A DNA stretch of 64,000 bases, from assembly GCF_001046635.1 (NCBI RefSeq), contig NZ_KQ130453.1, positions 191,001 to 255,000 of the forward strand, in the 5' to 3' direction. Shown here piece by piece: positions 43,175 to 52,400 of the stretch (position 1 is the stretch's first letter; each line of letters begins with the position of its first letter). The notes under the pieces are model-generated. The model did not search any database, was not told the origin of the DNA, and was given only the letters and a program-made list of their open reading frames with translations. Source of the DNA: Novosphingobium barchaimii LL02 (GTDB lineage Bacteria > Pseudomonadota > Alphaproteobacteria > Sphingomonadales > Sphingomonadaceae). A program made the translations under genes and the position numbers.

Positions 43175-43446
43175 TTGTCACGGAAACGCCTTTTGCCCTT
43201 GCAGTGCTGAAGGTGTGGGAAAACCGCCATGCATTCGCCCCAGCGGGTCCGTTTTTTACGGCGTGCGTTATTCGCTTCAGCAATCGATATCGGGGGATGG
43301 TAATAAATTTGGCGGACTCTCGCCGCCGACTCGTCGCAGGCGCGGGACATGGCATTGTCGCGCTTTGATCCTTCGCCGCTTCACGTGAAGCGATAGGGGC
43401 TCTTGTCTATCGTGTTCGGGCAATCATCGAACTGATTGGTCGCGGC

Positions 43447-43920
43447 CTAATGATCGGTATGGAGGTGGCTGAATGCCGCCAGCAGTTCCACGCTGGCAGG
43501 ATCGCGTCCATTGCGGGCGCACCATACCGCGATGCAGTGGCGCAACGGCGCGGCGCAGGTCCCAATCGCTACGCAGTTGCACGAAGCCCTCGTCGAGTAA
43601 AAGCGCGCGGTCGTTGACGAAATAGAGCGGCGCAAGAAGTGCACCATAGGGGTACGCCTTGTTCTGGCGCAGCATCGCCGTATGCGGGTTGTATCAATGG
43701 ACCTGTGCTCCCGGATCGGTGTTGTTCATGCATGACGAAGAACCGCAGATCCACCGCCTGGGGAAGCTGCCAGGCGCCGGGACATTGGTCTTGAAATCGA
43801 CAGGGGCCGTGCGAACCACGGCATTCCGCTCATCCCATGCCGGCTGTCATAGTCGTCGCACATGATATAGGGGATGGTGCGATACCGGTTTGTGCGGCTG
43901 GCGTAGCGTTGCAGGATTTG
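43447..43920 (-). pseudogene. Degenerate coding remnant, family not recognised
   Basis: Minus-strand pieces in shifting frames look coding: an upstream frame with QILQRYASRTNRYRTIPYIM and CDDYDSRHGM, then another with APVDFKTNVPAPGSFPRR, an in-frame TGA, LLAPLYFVNDRALLLDEGFV and QLRSDWDLRRAVAPL, and a third with AVWCARNGRDPASVELLAA ending at TAG. Two frameshifts plus a stop would be needed to join them. The rest of the 950-bp region between the hydroxylase and the first regulator shows no gene. Confidence 0.3.
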
Positions 43921-43998
43921 TCCGCGTCCGATCGGTTAACCTGGGCGAACGAAATTTTTGAGTTTGAGGATAGTGATGATGGTTGAGAAGGACCTGGC

Positions 43999-44508
43999 TT
44001 GAGCACCGACCCCGGCAGTCTTGCCCGGCTCAGCATGAGCCTTCCAGCCGAGCTGTTTCGCCAGTTGGACGTCATGGTCGAAGAACGCGGCCTGCCTTCC
44101 CGTTCGCAGCTCATCGCGGAACTGATCCGCCATGCCCTTGCAGAGCACGAGGCTAAGACCCGTCCCGAAGAGATGCTCGCGGGGACAATCACGCTCGTCT
44201 ACCGGGGAGATCGGGGCAGGGTGCGCCAGCAGCTCGCCGAGAGCCAGGCCGAGTATCTGAAGGAAGTCATCTCGTCCCAGCACGTCTTTCTCGAGGATGA
44301 TCAGTCGCTGGAGGTTTTGCTGGTGCAGGGGCCGGCGACCAGGTTGAAAGACCTGTGCGACGCACTGCGCAGCATTCGCGGCGTGCATCAGCTTCAGCTG
44401 GTCACCACGACCGCGCTGCTGCCGCCGCTCCACGAGCAGGAAGGCCGTGAGCACGAAGATGCCGTCCGCCCCCGTAGGCAGCAACCGAAGAACGAAATCG
44501 CTGCCTGA
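43999..44508 (+). CDS. NikR-fold ribbon-helix-helix regulator lacking nickel ligands (paralogue 1)
   Basis: 169 residues from TTG 43999 with AAGGACC upstream. Residues 7-50: ribbon-helix-helix DNA-binding domain (LARLSMSLPAELFRQLD, then RSQLIAELIRHAL). Residues 62-137: the ACT-like NikR C-terminal domain (GTITLVYRGDRGRVRQQL, YLKEVISSQHVFLEDDQSLE). Aligned without gaps to E. coli NikR, the nickel ligands His76, His87, His89 and Cys95 become Ala84, His95, Phe97 and Ser103; three of four are lost, so high-affinity square-planar nickel binding is not expected. Ends with a charged tail. Located 200 bp before the transporter operon; probably its repressor, responding to another ligand (inference). 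Confidence 0.85.
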   Translation: MSTDPGSLARLSMSLPAELFRQLDVMVEERGLPSRSQLIAELIRHALAEHEAKTRPEEMLAGTITLVYRGDRGRVRQQLAESQAEYLKEVISSQHVFLEDDQSLEVLLVQGPATRLKDLCDALRSIRGVHQLQLVTTTALLPPLHEQEGREHEDAVRPRRQQPKNEIAA

Positions 44509-44624
44509 TCGGACGCCGGCTTCTCGCGGGGCCGGGACCGCTCTTACCGATGTGATGGCAGAGATATCATCGCCGCGCTTTGTCCCGACCTGCATCGCCT
44601 TTGCCACGCATGATATCGGTTGAG

Positions 44625-44650
44625 TATTACAGACTCTCAAGAGCGTAATA
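44625..44650. promoter_or_regulatory. NikR-like operator before the transporter operon
   Basis: Perfect TATTAC-N14-GTAATA, 62-87 bp before the binding-protein start. TAATAT overlapping the right half could be a -10 element, which would fit repression. The layout parallels the E. coli NikR site GTATGA-N16-TCATAC. Confidence 0.55.
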
Positions 44651-44711
44651 TTTTGTGATGGACAACCTTTCGAATCGCGGCGATGCTGCATTGCGAAAGG
44701 GGACCCGAGTC

Positions 44712-45794
44712 ATGATCGTATCGATCCGTAGAATAGCCAAGGTCGCAATGTTGACCGGAGCGCTTCTCACCGCCGGTTGCTCGCAGACGTCAGGCGATGC
44801 GTCGGCAAAGCGCACTGAATTCAATATCGGATGGTCGATCTATGCCGGGTGGATGCCCTGGCCCTATGCCCAGCAGTCCGGCATCGTGAAGAAGTGGGCC
44901 GATAAGTACGGCATCAAGATCAACATCGTCCAGGTCAACGACTACGTCGAATCGGTCAACCAGTACACCGCTGGCAAGCTGGACGGTGTAACCGTTGCCA
45001 ACATGGATGCCCTCACGATCCCTGCCGCTGGCGGCAAGGATACCAGCGCCATCATCGTCGGTGATTATTCGAACGGCAACGACGGTATCCTGATGAAGGG
45101 CGCGGGCGACCTGAAGGCCATCAAGGGCAAGCAGGTGAATCTCGTCGAGCTTTCGGTGTCCCACTATCTCCTCGCTCGCGGCTTGAGTTCGGTCGGTCTT
45201 TCGATGAGCGACGTGAAGACGATGAACACCGGCGATGCCGATATTGTCGGCGCTTTTGCCAGCCCGGACGTTACCGCAGCGGTTGCCTGGAACCCCCAGC
45301 TTTCCACAATGAAAGCGCAGGCCGGCGCGAAGGAAGTGTTCAGCTCTGCCGACATTCCGGGCGAAATTCTCGACCTGCTGGTAGTCGATACCACCACGCT
45401 CAAGGCCAACCCCAATCTGGGCAAGGCGCTCGCCGGCATCTGGTACGATACCGTGGCGCTGATGAAGCGTCAGGATGCCGAAGGCAAGGCTGCCCGCGCG
45501 GGAATGGCCAAGCTGGCAGGTGCGACGCCTGAGGCTTTCGACAGCCAGCTCACCACCACGTACCTCTACGCCGATCCCAAGGCGGCGGTGGCGGCCACTT
45601 CCGCCCCGGCGCTGGTGACGACGATGACCCGTGTGCGTGACTTCAGCTTTTCCAAGGGTCTGTTCAAGGGCGCTGGTTCGGCTGACGCGGTGGGCATGTC
45701 GTTCCCGGGCGGCAAGACGCTCGGCGATGCGCAGCATGTGACCCTGCGCTTCGACGAAAGCTACATGAAGCTGGCGGCCGACGGAAAGCTCTGA
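44712..45794 (+). CDS. ABC transporter substrate-binding lipoprotein (urea/guanidine operon)
   Basis: 360 residues from ATG 44712 (AAGGGGA upstream; earlier in-frame ATG 44658 lies by the operator). Lipobox LTAGC (Cys20). NMT1/SsuA-like fold: FNIGWSIYAGWMPWPYAQQSGIVKKW, then VNQYTAGKLDGVTVANMD, and the hinge-crossing segment NLVELSVSHYLLARGL. This is the subgroup that accompanies urea-carboxylase genes and captures the N-substrate in the periplasm; Trp/Tyr-rich start suggests cation-pi binding of a guanidinium-like ligand (inference). First gene of a long plus-strand operon ending at 55761. Confidence 0.88.
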   Translation: MIVSIRRIAKVAMLTGALLTAGCSQTSGDASAKRTEFNIGWSIYAGWMPWPYAQQSGIVKKWADKYGIKINIVQVNDYVESVNQYTAGKLDGVTVANMDALTIPAAGGKDTSAIIVGDYSNGNDGILMKGAGDLKAIKGKQVNLVELSVSHYLLARGLSSVGLSMSDVKTMNTGDADIVGAFASPDVTAAVAWNPQLSTMKAQAGAKEVFSSADIPGEILDLLVVDTTTLKANPNLGKALAGIWYDTVALMKRQDAEGKAARAGMAKLAGATPEAFDSQLTTTYLYADPKAAVAATSAPALVTTMTRVRDFSFSKGLFKGAGSADAVGMSFPGGKTLGDAQHVTLRFDESYMKLAADGKL

Positions 45795-45850
45795 CAGCTC
45801 AGGTCCCGCTTTTCGAGAGTGGTCCGCTTCCTAGAAAATGGAATGACGAC

Positions 45851-46666
45851 ATGCATTGGGTGAATCGTCAAATCGGGCGAGGCGACCGTGTTATGCTCGG
45901 CGCGTTGCCGATCCTGGTCCTGGCGGTGCTTTACATCGTCATGGCCGCAAGTCGCCACGCCGCGAACCCGGCAGACAAGATCCTGCCGCTGCCGGGCAGT
46001 ATGGCACAGAGCATGGCCGCGCTGATCTTCCAGCCGGACCAGCTTACCGGGCAATTGCTGTTCTGGGCGGACACGCTGGCGAGCCTGCAGCGACTGGGCA
46101 TTGGCCTTGGCATATCCACGGTCCTGGCGATCGTGATTGGCCTTGCGCTGGGCGCCTTGCCGCCGGTGCGCGCTATTCTGGGGCCGCTGGTGACGGGCAT
46201 TGCGGTCGTCCCGCCAATCGCCTTGCTGCCCATTTTGTTCATCGCGCTGGGACTGGGTGAGACCGCCAAGGTCGCCCTGATCGTTGTGGGTATCGCGCCG
46301 GTCATGGTCCGCGACATCGCGGCCCACGTGGCGGCCCTGCCAAGGGAGCAGATCATCAAGGCGCAGACCCTGGGGGCGAGCAGTTGGCAGGTTATCATCC
46401 GCGTAGCGCTGCCTCAGGCCATGCCGCGACTTCTTCAGGCGATGCGTCTGTCGCTGGGCCCGGCATGGGTGTTCCTGATCTCGGCGGAGGCGATCGCGTC
46501 CGATGTCGGCCTCGGATACCGGATCTTCCTCGTTCGGCGCTACCTCTCGATGGACGTGATCCTGCCTTACGTCGCCTGGATTGCGATCCTGGCGATCGTC
46601 ATGGACGTGACGCTGAATGTCATGAGCCAGCGGCTGTTTCCCTGGGCGCACGGAGAACGTCATTGA
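45851..46666 (+). CDS. ABC transporter permease (urea/guanidine operon)
   Basis: 271 residues with about six hydrophobic segments and the EAA-type cytoplasmic loop QTLGASSWQVIIRVALPQAMP that contacts the ATPase. BPD_transp_1 family, as SsuC/TauC/NrtB. GGAATGAC precedes ATG 45851; 56 bp after the binding-protein gene. Its stop overlaps the ATPase start. Confidence 0.9.
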   Translation: MHWVNRQIGRGDRVMLGALPILVLAVLYIVMAASRHAANPADKILPLPGSMAQSMAALIFQPDQLTGQLLFWADTLASLQRLGIGLGISTVLAIVIGLALGALPPVRAILGPLVTGIAVVPPIALLPILFIALGLGETAKVALIVVGIAPVMVRDIAAHVAALPREQIIKAQTLGASSWQVIIRVALPQAMPRLLQAMRLSLGPAWVFLISAEAIASDVGLGYRIFLVRRYLSMDVILPYVAWIAILAIVMDVTLNVMSQRLFPWAHGERH

Positions 46667-47433
46667 GCACGCTACTCAGCCTTCGCGACGTCTGGGTCGA
46701 ATATGGCGACAGGATCATCATCGAGAAACTCGATCTCGATATCCAGGCCGGCGCTTTCGTCTCGATCATCGGGCCGTCGGGTGCAGGCAAGAGCAGCTTC
46801 CTGCGCCTGATCCTCGGGCAGGAAGCGCCGACACGCGGCACCATCCTGCTCGACGGGGCGCCGTTGATACCGGAATGCGGGCCCGATCGAGGGGTCGTTT
46901 TTCAGCGCTACTCGGTGTTTCCGCACCTGTCGGCGCTGCGGAACACGATCCTCGGGATGGAATGCGCGCAGGCCCCGCTGACCGGGCGCCTGTTCGGCGC
47001 CGCGCGCCGCGCCGCCAAGGACGAAGCAGCCGCGATGCTGACGGCGGTGGGGCTGGGGGACAGCATGCACCTTTTTCCCGCGCAGATGTCCGGCGGCATG
47101 CAGCAACGACTGGCGATTGCCCAGGCGCTGGTGAAGCGGCCCCGTATCCTGCTGCTGGACGAGCCATTCGGCGCGCTCGATCCCGGCATCCGGGCGGATA
47201 TGCATGCGCTTATCCGCGGGTTGTGGCGTGACTATTCACTGACGATCATCATGGTGACGCACGACATTCGCGAAGCCTTTACCCTGGGAACCCGTGTTCT
47301 GGCCCTCGACAAGCGCCGTCACGACCCGCACGCACCCCACCGTTTCGGCGCCACCGCAGTCTACGATCTGCCCATGCGCGATCGAGCCGAAAATTCTCTT
47401 GGCAGCGAAGAAGTATTACCATTGACTGAATAG
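46663..47433 (+). CDS. ABC transporter ATP-binding protein (urea/guanidine operon)
   Basis: 256 residues from TTG 46663, whose last two bases fall in the permease TGA. Walker A GPSGAGKSS, Q-loop VFQRYSVF, signature MSGGMQQRLAIAQAL, Walker B ILLLDEPFGALDP, H-loop VTHDIREA. TauB/SsuB-like. A longer open frame extends back into the permease gene but has no start. The stop codon lies inside the operator of the second regulator (47414-47439). Confidence 0.92.
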   Translation: MSTLLSLRDVWVEYGDRIIIEKLDLDIQAGAFVSIIGPSGAGKSSFLRLILGQEAPTRGTILLDGAPLIPECGPDRGVVFQRYSVFPHLSALRNTILGMECAQAPLTGRLFGAARRAAKDEAAAMLTAVGLGDSMHLFPAQMSGGMQQRLAIAQALVKRPRILLLDEPFGALDPGIRADMHALIRGLWRDYSLTIIMVTHDIREAFTLGTRVLALDKRRHDPHAPHRFGATAVYDLPMRDRAENSLGSEEVLPLTE

Positions 47434-47439
47434 GTAATA
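47414..47439. promoter_or_regulatory. NikR-like operator before the second regulator
   Basis: Perfect TATTAC-N14-GTAATA with extended inner C/G pair (TATTACC/GGTAATA), 18-43 bp before the second regulator start and overlapping the end of the ATPase gene. A promoter here would give the regulator and the enzyme genes a second, autoregulated transcript. Confidence 0.6.
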
Positions 47440-47456
47440 ATTGAGAGACTCTCTCC

Positions 47457-47933
47457 ATGAGCTCCGAATCCGCAAGCCTTGCCAGGCTCAGCATGAGTCT
47501 CCCGGCAGACCTCTTCCGACAACTCGACACGATGGTGGCGGAACGCGGCCTGCCTTCTCGTTCGCAGCTTATCGCCGAGCTGATCCGCCATGCTCTTGCC
47601 GAGCATGAATCGCTCACCCGTCCGGACGAGATGCTCGCCGGTACGATTACCCTGGTTTACCGCAGCGAGCGCGGCCGCGTGCGGCACCTGCTGTCGCAGA
47701 CGCAGGCCACGTATCTCAAGGAGGTCATCTCCTCGCAGCATGTGGTGCTGGAGGATGACCAGTCCCTCGAAGTCCTGCTCGTGCAGGGGCCGGCCGTAAG
47801 GCTGAAAGAGCTTTGCGACGCAATCAGGCGGGTGCGCGGGGTTCAGCAGCTTGAGCTTGTCACCACGACTTCGCTCCTGCCGCCTCTGCACGAACAGGAA
47901 GCCGGCACCTCCAAACCGATCGGAGTGATTTGA
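47457..47933 (+). CDS. NikR-fold ribbon-helix-helix regulator lacking nickel ligands (paralogue 2)
   Basis: 158 residues, very similar to the product at 43999, including identical DNA-binding strand residues (LARLSMSLPA) and the C-terminal VTTT-LLPPLHEQE segment. In NikR numbering: His76 to Ala84, His87 kept as His95, His89 to Val97, Cys95 to Ser103. The identical DNA-contact strand predicts the same operator as paralogue 1, while the ligand-domain differences (Phe97/Val97, Arg/His76) could separate affinities. Stop overlaps the next start (TGATG), so it is co-translated with the enzyme genes. Confidence 0.85.
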   Translation: MSSESASLARLSMSLPADLFRQLDTMVAERGLPSRSQLIAELIRHALAEHESLTRPDEMLAGTITLVYRSERGRVRHLLSQTQATYLKEVISSQHVVLEDDQSLEVLLVQGPAVRLKELCDAIRRVRGVQQLELVTTTSLLPPLHEQEAGTSKPIGVI

Positions 47934-48757
47934 TGACCGAAACTCTGGCTAACCCGCTTGCGGCCCGCGATCACGCGCGGGGCATGGAAGGCACCGTCAC
48001 CGAGAGCATGCCAATCCTGCCTCCGGTGGCGCATGACCTGCCGCCCGAAGTGGCGGCGGCCGACCTGCTTTGGGAAGAAACGATTGCCGCCGGCGGTTAT
48101 GCCACGCGCCGACTATCGCGCGGCGCACGCCTGCGGCTGATCGACGTGAAAGGCGATGCCTGCGCTTCGCTGCTTGTCTTCAATGCGGAAATGCCCGCCG
48201 AAAGGCTCAACTTGGCGGATACCGTCAAGGTGCAGTGGAATGCTTATCTTGGCGCCGGCAAGCTGCTGCTGTCGGACATGGGACGCGTTATGCTCAGCAT
48301 CCTGGAGGACAACGCGGGCACGCATGACACGTTCTGCGGAACATCCAACGCCGCGACCAATGCGGCAAAGTACGGCGATGGCAGCAATAGCGGCGCCTAC
48401 CCCAGCGGGCGCGATCGCTTCCTGCTGGGGGCCGCCAAGCACGGCCTGGGCCGCCGCGACGTTCATCCGTGCGTGACTTTGTTCAAGGGCGCCCGGATCG
48501 AGGCTGACGGCACGATAACACCGCAGATCGGACCGTTCGCGCCCGGACGCAGCGTGGTGCTGCGCGCTGAAATGGATGTCGTCGTAGTGGTCGCGAACTG
48601 CCCGCACGTCCTCGACCCGCGCGAGGACTGGACAGTTACTCCGCTGCGGGCCTCGGCATGGCGCGGTGCGGTGACGCCGTACGACGATCCGGTGCGTACC
48701 GCCACGCCGGAAGGGCTTCGTGCCTTCCAGAATGCTGAAGACTACTTCCGTCGCTGA
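47933..48757 (+). CDS. DUF1989 urea-amidolyase-associated protein 1 (carboxyguanidine deiminase subunit)
   Basis: 274 residues, DUF1989. Segments LWEETIAAGGYATRRLSRGARLRLIDVKGD, HDTFCGTSNAATNAAKYG and VHPCVTLFKG, with Cys and His residues that could form a metal or catalytic site. Family knowledge: paired DUF1989 proteins beside the carboxylase form carboxyguanidine deiminase, which converts carboxyguanidine to allophanate and ammonia. Overlaps the regulator stop (TGATG); UAAP2 gene follows after 16 bp. Confidence 0.9.
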   Translation: MTETLANPLAARDHARGMEGTVTESMPILPPVAHDLPPEVAAADLLWEETIAAGGYATRRLSRGARLRLIDVKGDACASLLVFNAEMPAERLNLADTVKVQWNAYLGAGKLLLSDMGRVMLSILEDNAGTHDTFCGTSNAATNAAKYGDGSNSGAYPSGRDRFLLGAAKHGLGRRDVHPCVTLFKGARIEADGTITPQIGPFAPGRSVVLRAEMDVVVVVANCPHVLDPREDWTVTPLRASAWRGAVTPYDDPVRTATPEGLRAFQNAEDYFRR

Positions 48758-48773
48758 ATAAGGACAGGCTTCA

Positions 48774-49412
48774 ATGACCGCCGATCCCCATCTATCCAGC
48801 CTTGCGGGCGCCGTGATCCACGACGTAGTCGTACCCGCGCGCGCGCCGTGGCTGCACCACATCGCCGCTGGCCAGACACTTCGCATCGTCGACCTCGAAG
48901 GCAACCAGGCCGTCGATTTCCTGCTCTATTCCGCCGAAAACGACGAGGAGCGCTATAGTGCGCAAGACACCGTTTCCGCGCAGGGCAACCTGTTCCTGCG
49001 GGCCGGCACGGCGCTGCTGTCCAACGAGGGGCGGCCGATGATGACGATTGCGGCGACCTCGGTCGATTATCACGACACGATCGGCGGCGCCTGTTCGTGC
49101 GAGTCCAACACCTTGCGTTATGGCCATCACACCAAGGCCGAACATGCCTGTGTGGAGAACTTTCTCGAAGCCAATCTCACCGAAGGCCGGGGCAAGCGGG
49201 ATATTGTCTCCAACATCAACTTCTTTATGAACGTACCGGTGGAGCCGGACGGGTCGCTGGGCATCGTCGACGGTATTTCCGCGCCGGGCCTGACTGTTGA
49301 CCTGCGTGCGGAAATGGACGTCATCGTCGTTGTCTCCAACTGCCCGCAGGTCAACAATCCCTGCAACGGTTTCAATCCCACGCCTGTGCGCATGATCGTC
49401 ACTGCGGCATGA
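48774..49412 (+). CDS. DUF1989 urea-amidolyase-associated protein 2 (carboxyguanidine deiminase subunit)
   Basis: 212 residues, DUF1989. Segments PWLHHIAAGQTLRIVDLEGNQAVDFLLY, DYHDTIGGACSCESNTLRYG and NINFFMNVPVEPDGSLGI; Cys-rich loop GACSC corresponds to the conserved Cys region of the partner. Acts with the upstream subunit. The carboxylase start overlaps its stop (ATGA). Confidence 0.9.
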   Translation: MTADPHLSSLAGAVIHDVVVPARAPWLHHIAAGQTLRIVDLEGNQAVDFLLYSAENDEERYSAQDTVSAQGNLFLRAGTALLSNEGRPMMTIAATSVDYHDTIGGACSCESNTLRYGHHTKAEHACVENFLEANLTEGRGKRDIVSNINFFMNVPVEPDGSLGIVDGISAPGLTVDLRAEMDVIVVVSNCPQVNNPCNGFNPTPVRMIVTAA

Positions 49413-52400
49413 GCTTCGACACGGTTCTGATCGCAAACCGGGGCGCGATTGCCACACGCATCATCCGCACCCTGCGGCGCATGGGCCTCAAATCCGTTGC
49501 CGTCTATTCCGAGGCCGACGAGGACTCAAACCACGTTTCCGAGGCGGATGAGGCTGTCTGTATTGGCGGTGCGCGGGCATCCGACAGCTACCTGAACATC
49601 TCGGCAATCCTGGAGGCTGCTCGCAAGACGGGCGCGGGGGCAATCCATCCGGGCTACGGCTTTCTGGCCGAAAACGTAGAATTCGCCGAGGCCTGCGCGG
49701 CGGCGGGCATTGTCTTCATTGGCCCCACTACGCAGAACATTCGCACATTCGGTTTGAAGCACAGCGCCCGCGCGCTGGCCGCTGCCCACGATGTTCCGCT
49801 CGCCCCGGGCACCGGTTTGCTTACCGATGAAGATGAAGCGGTGCTGGCCGCGCGGCAGATCGGCTTCCCCGTGATGCTGAAGGCGACGGCGGGCGGCGGC
49901 GGCATCGGCATGCGCGTGTGCGAGGACGAGGAAGCCCTGCGCGAAGGGTTCGCCGCTGTCGCCCGGCAGGGTCAGAGCAATTTCGGCGATGCCAGCGTTT
50001 TCCTTGAAAGCTACATCAGGCGCGCCCGTCATATCGAGGTCCAGCTGTTCGGTGACGGCGAGGGCCGGGTCATGGCGCTTGGCGAACGCGACTGCTCGCT
50101 GCAGCGGCGCAACCAGAAGGTAGTTGAGGAAGCACCCGCGCCGCACTTGCCCGAAAGCGTGCGGGCGCAGCTTATCGGCGCTGCGATCCGGCTTGGCGAG
50201 GCGGCGCACTACCGGTCGGCGGGAACGGTCGAGTTCCTCTACGATGCCGACCGGGAGCAGTTCTTCTTCCTGGAAATGAACACCCGTTTGCAGGTGGAGC
50301 ACGGCGTCACCGAGGCGGTGATGGGCATCGATCTGGTCGAATGGATGGTGCGCGGCGCTGCCGGCGACTTCGCCTTCCTCGACGGTGAGGCGCCTGCCCC
50401 GCAAGGCCATTCGGTGCAGATGCGCCTTTACGCCGAAGACCCGTCGCTCGACTATCGGCCGACTTCGGGCACGCTGACGGCACTGGAGTTTCCGCCCGAC
50501 ATTCGCGTCGAGACATGGTGCACTTCGGGCAGCACGGTCAGCGCCTGGTATGATCCCATGCTGGCGAAGCTGATCGTCCATGCGCCTACCCGCGCCGAAG
50601 CGGTCGAGGCTGCTCAGGCGGCGCTCGACCGGAGCCGGGCGGACGGCATCGAGACGAACCTGCGCTGGCTGCGCGACGTGGTGCGCTCTCCGGCATTCGT
50701 CAGCGGCGAGGTTTCGACCCGCGTGCTTGACGCCATCGTCTACGAACCCCGCTCGATCCGGGTGGTGAGCGGAGGTACGGCGACCACCGTGCAGGACTGG
50801 CCTGGCCGCCAGAAACTCTGGGCCGTCGGGGTGCCGCCATCGGGGCCAATGGACGACCAGTCTTTCCGGCTGGGCAACCGGCTGCTCGGCAACCCCGAAG
50901 GCACGGTAGGGCTGGAAGCGACCGTGACGGGACCGACCCTGGCCTTCGTGGCTCCTGCGCGGATCTGCATCATGGGTGCCGATTTCGGCGCGACGCTCGA
51001 CGGCACACCGGTGTCGCGCGGCGTTCCGATCGATGTCGGCGCCGGGCAGACGCTGGCCATGGGCCGCGCGTCGAAAGGGGGGATGCGCGGATACGTGCTG
51101 TTCGCCGGCGGTCTTGATATCGCGCCTTATCTGGGTAGCCGCAGCACCTTCGAACTCGGCCAGTTCGGCGGTCACGCCGCGCGCCGGCTGCTGGCAGGCG
51201 ATACGCTGCATCTGGGCGGGGAGGGCACCGATGACGTCCTGTCGTCTGCGGCCTTGCCGGAAATCTCGACTGACTGGACCTTGCGCGTCCTTTACGGCCC
51301 GCATGGCGCGCCGGATTTCTTCACGGGCGATGACGTCCAATCGTTCCTCGCCGCCGAATGGCGCGTTCACTACAACAGCAACCGCACAGGCGTGCGCCTG
51401 ATCGGTCCCAAGCCGCGCTGGGCCCGCACGGATGGCGGAGAGGCGGGCCTGCACCCGTCCAACATTCACGACAATCCCTATGCCATCGGGGCAGTCGATT
51501 TCACGGGCGACATGCCGATCATCCTGGGGCCCGATGGTCCCTCGCTGGGCGGTTTCGTCTGTCCCTTCGTGGTGATCGCTGCTGACCGCTGGAAGATCGG
51601 ACAACTGACCCCCGGCGATAGGCTGCGCTTCGCGCCGGTGAACATAGCGGATGCGACCGAAGCGGATGCGGCGCAGCGAACGCTGGTCAGCACCGGCGCC
51701 GTGCCCGGGCCGACCCAGGTCCGCGCGGTGGAGACATTGTCGCCCATTCTGGCCGAGATAGCGGAGGGGCCGGGGCGGCCGCGCACCGTCTATCGCCAGC
51801 AGGGCGACCGGAACATCCTGGTCGAATACGGGCCGATCGTGCTGGACATCGAACTGCGCATCCGGGTTCAGGCCCTGATGACGGAGCTGGAGCGGCTGGC
51901 GTTGCCCGGCATCATCGACATCGTGCCCGGTATCCGCTCACTGCAGTTGCATTTCGATGGCGCAGCGATGGACCCGCAATCTGCCCTGGCAACGCTCATG
52001 GACGCCGAGGAGCGCCTGGGCGATCTTGAGGACTTCACGATCCCCTCGCGCATCGTGCATTTGCCGCTCAGCTGGCGCGATCCGGCGACGATCGAGACGA
52101 TCGAGAAATACATGGCGACCGTGCGCGATGATGCGCCGTGGTGCCCGGACAATATCGAGTTCATCCGCCGCATCAACGGACTGGACGATGCCGCCGCCGT
52201 GGAGAACCTGATCTTCGAGGCGAACTATCTCGTCCTCGGTCTGGGCGACGTCTACCTCGGCGCGCCGGTGGCGACCCCAGTTGATCCCAGACATCGCCTT
52301 GTTACCACCAAGTACAACCCGGCCCGTACCTGGACGCCGCCTAACGTCGTGGGCATCGGCGGCGCTTATATGTGCATCTACGGCATGGAAGGGCCGGGCG

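Noticed and set aside
43999-44508. True nickel-responsive NikR
   Set aside because: Three of the four nickel ligands of E. coli NikR are replaced and no nickel transport, urease or hydrogenase genes are present in the window.
44509-44711. Guanidine-I riboswitch before the transporter operon
   Set aside because: No ykkC-like conserved segments were recognised by eye, and the leader is short and holds the NikR-like operator instead. A covariance search would be decisive.
49526-51604. 692-codon minus-strand open frame across the carboxylase gene
   Set aside because: Antisense shadow of a well-supported biotin carboxylase, Arg/Ala/His-rich with no fold signature.
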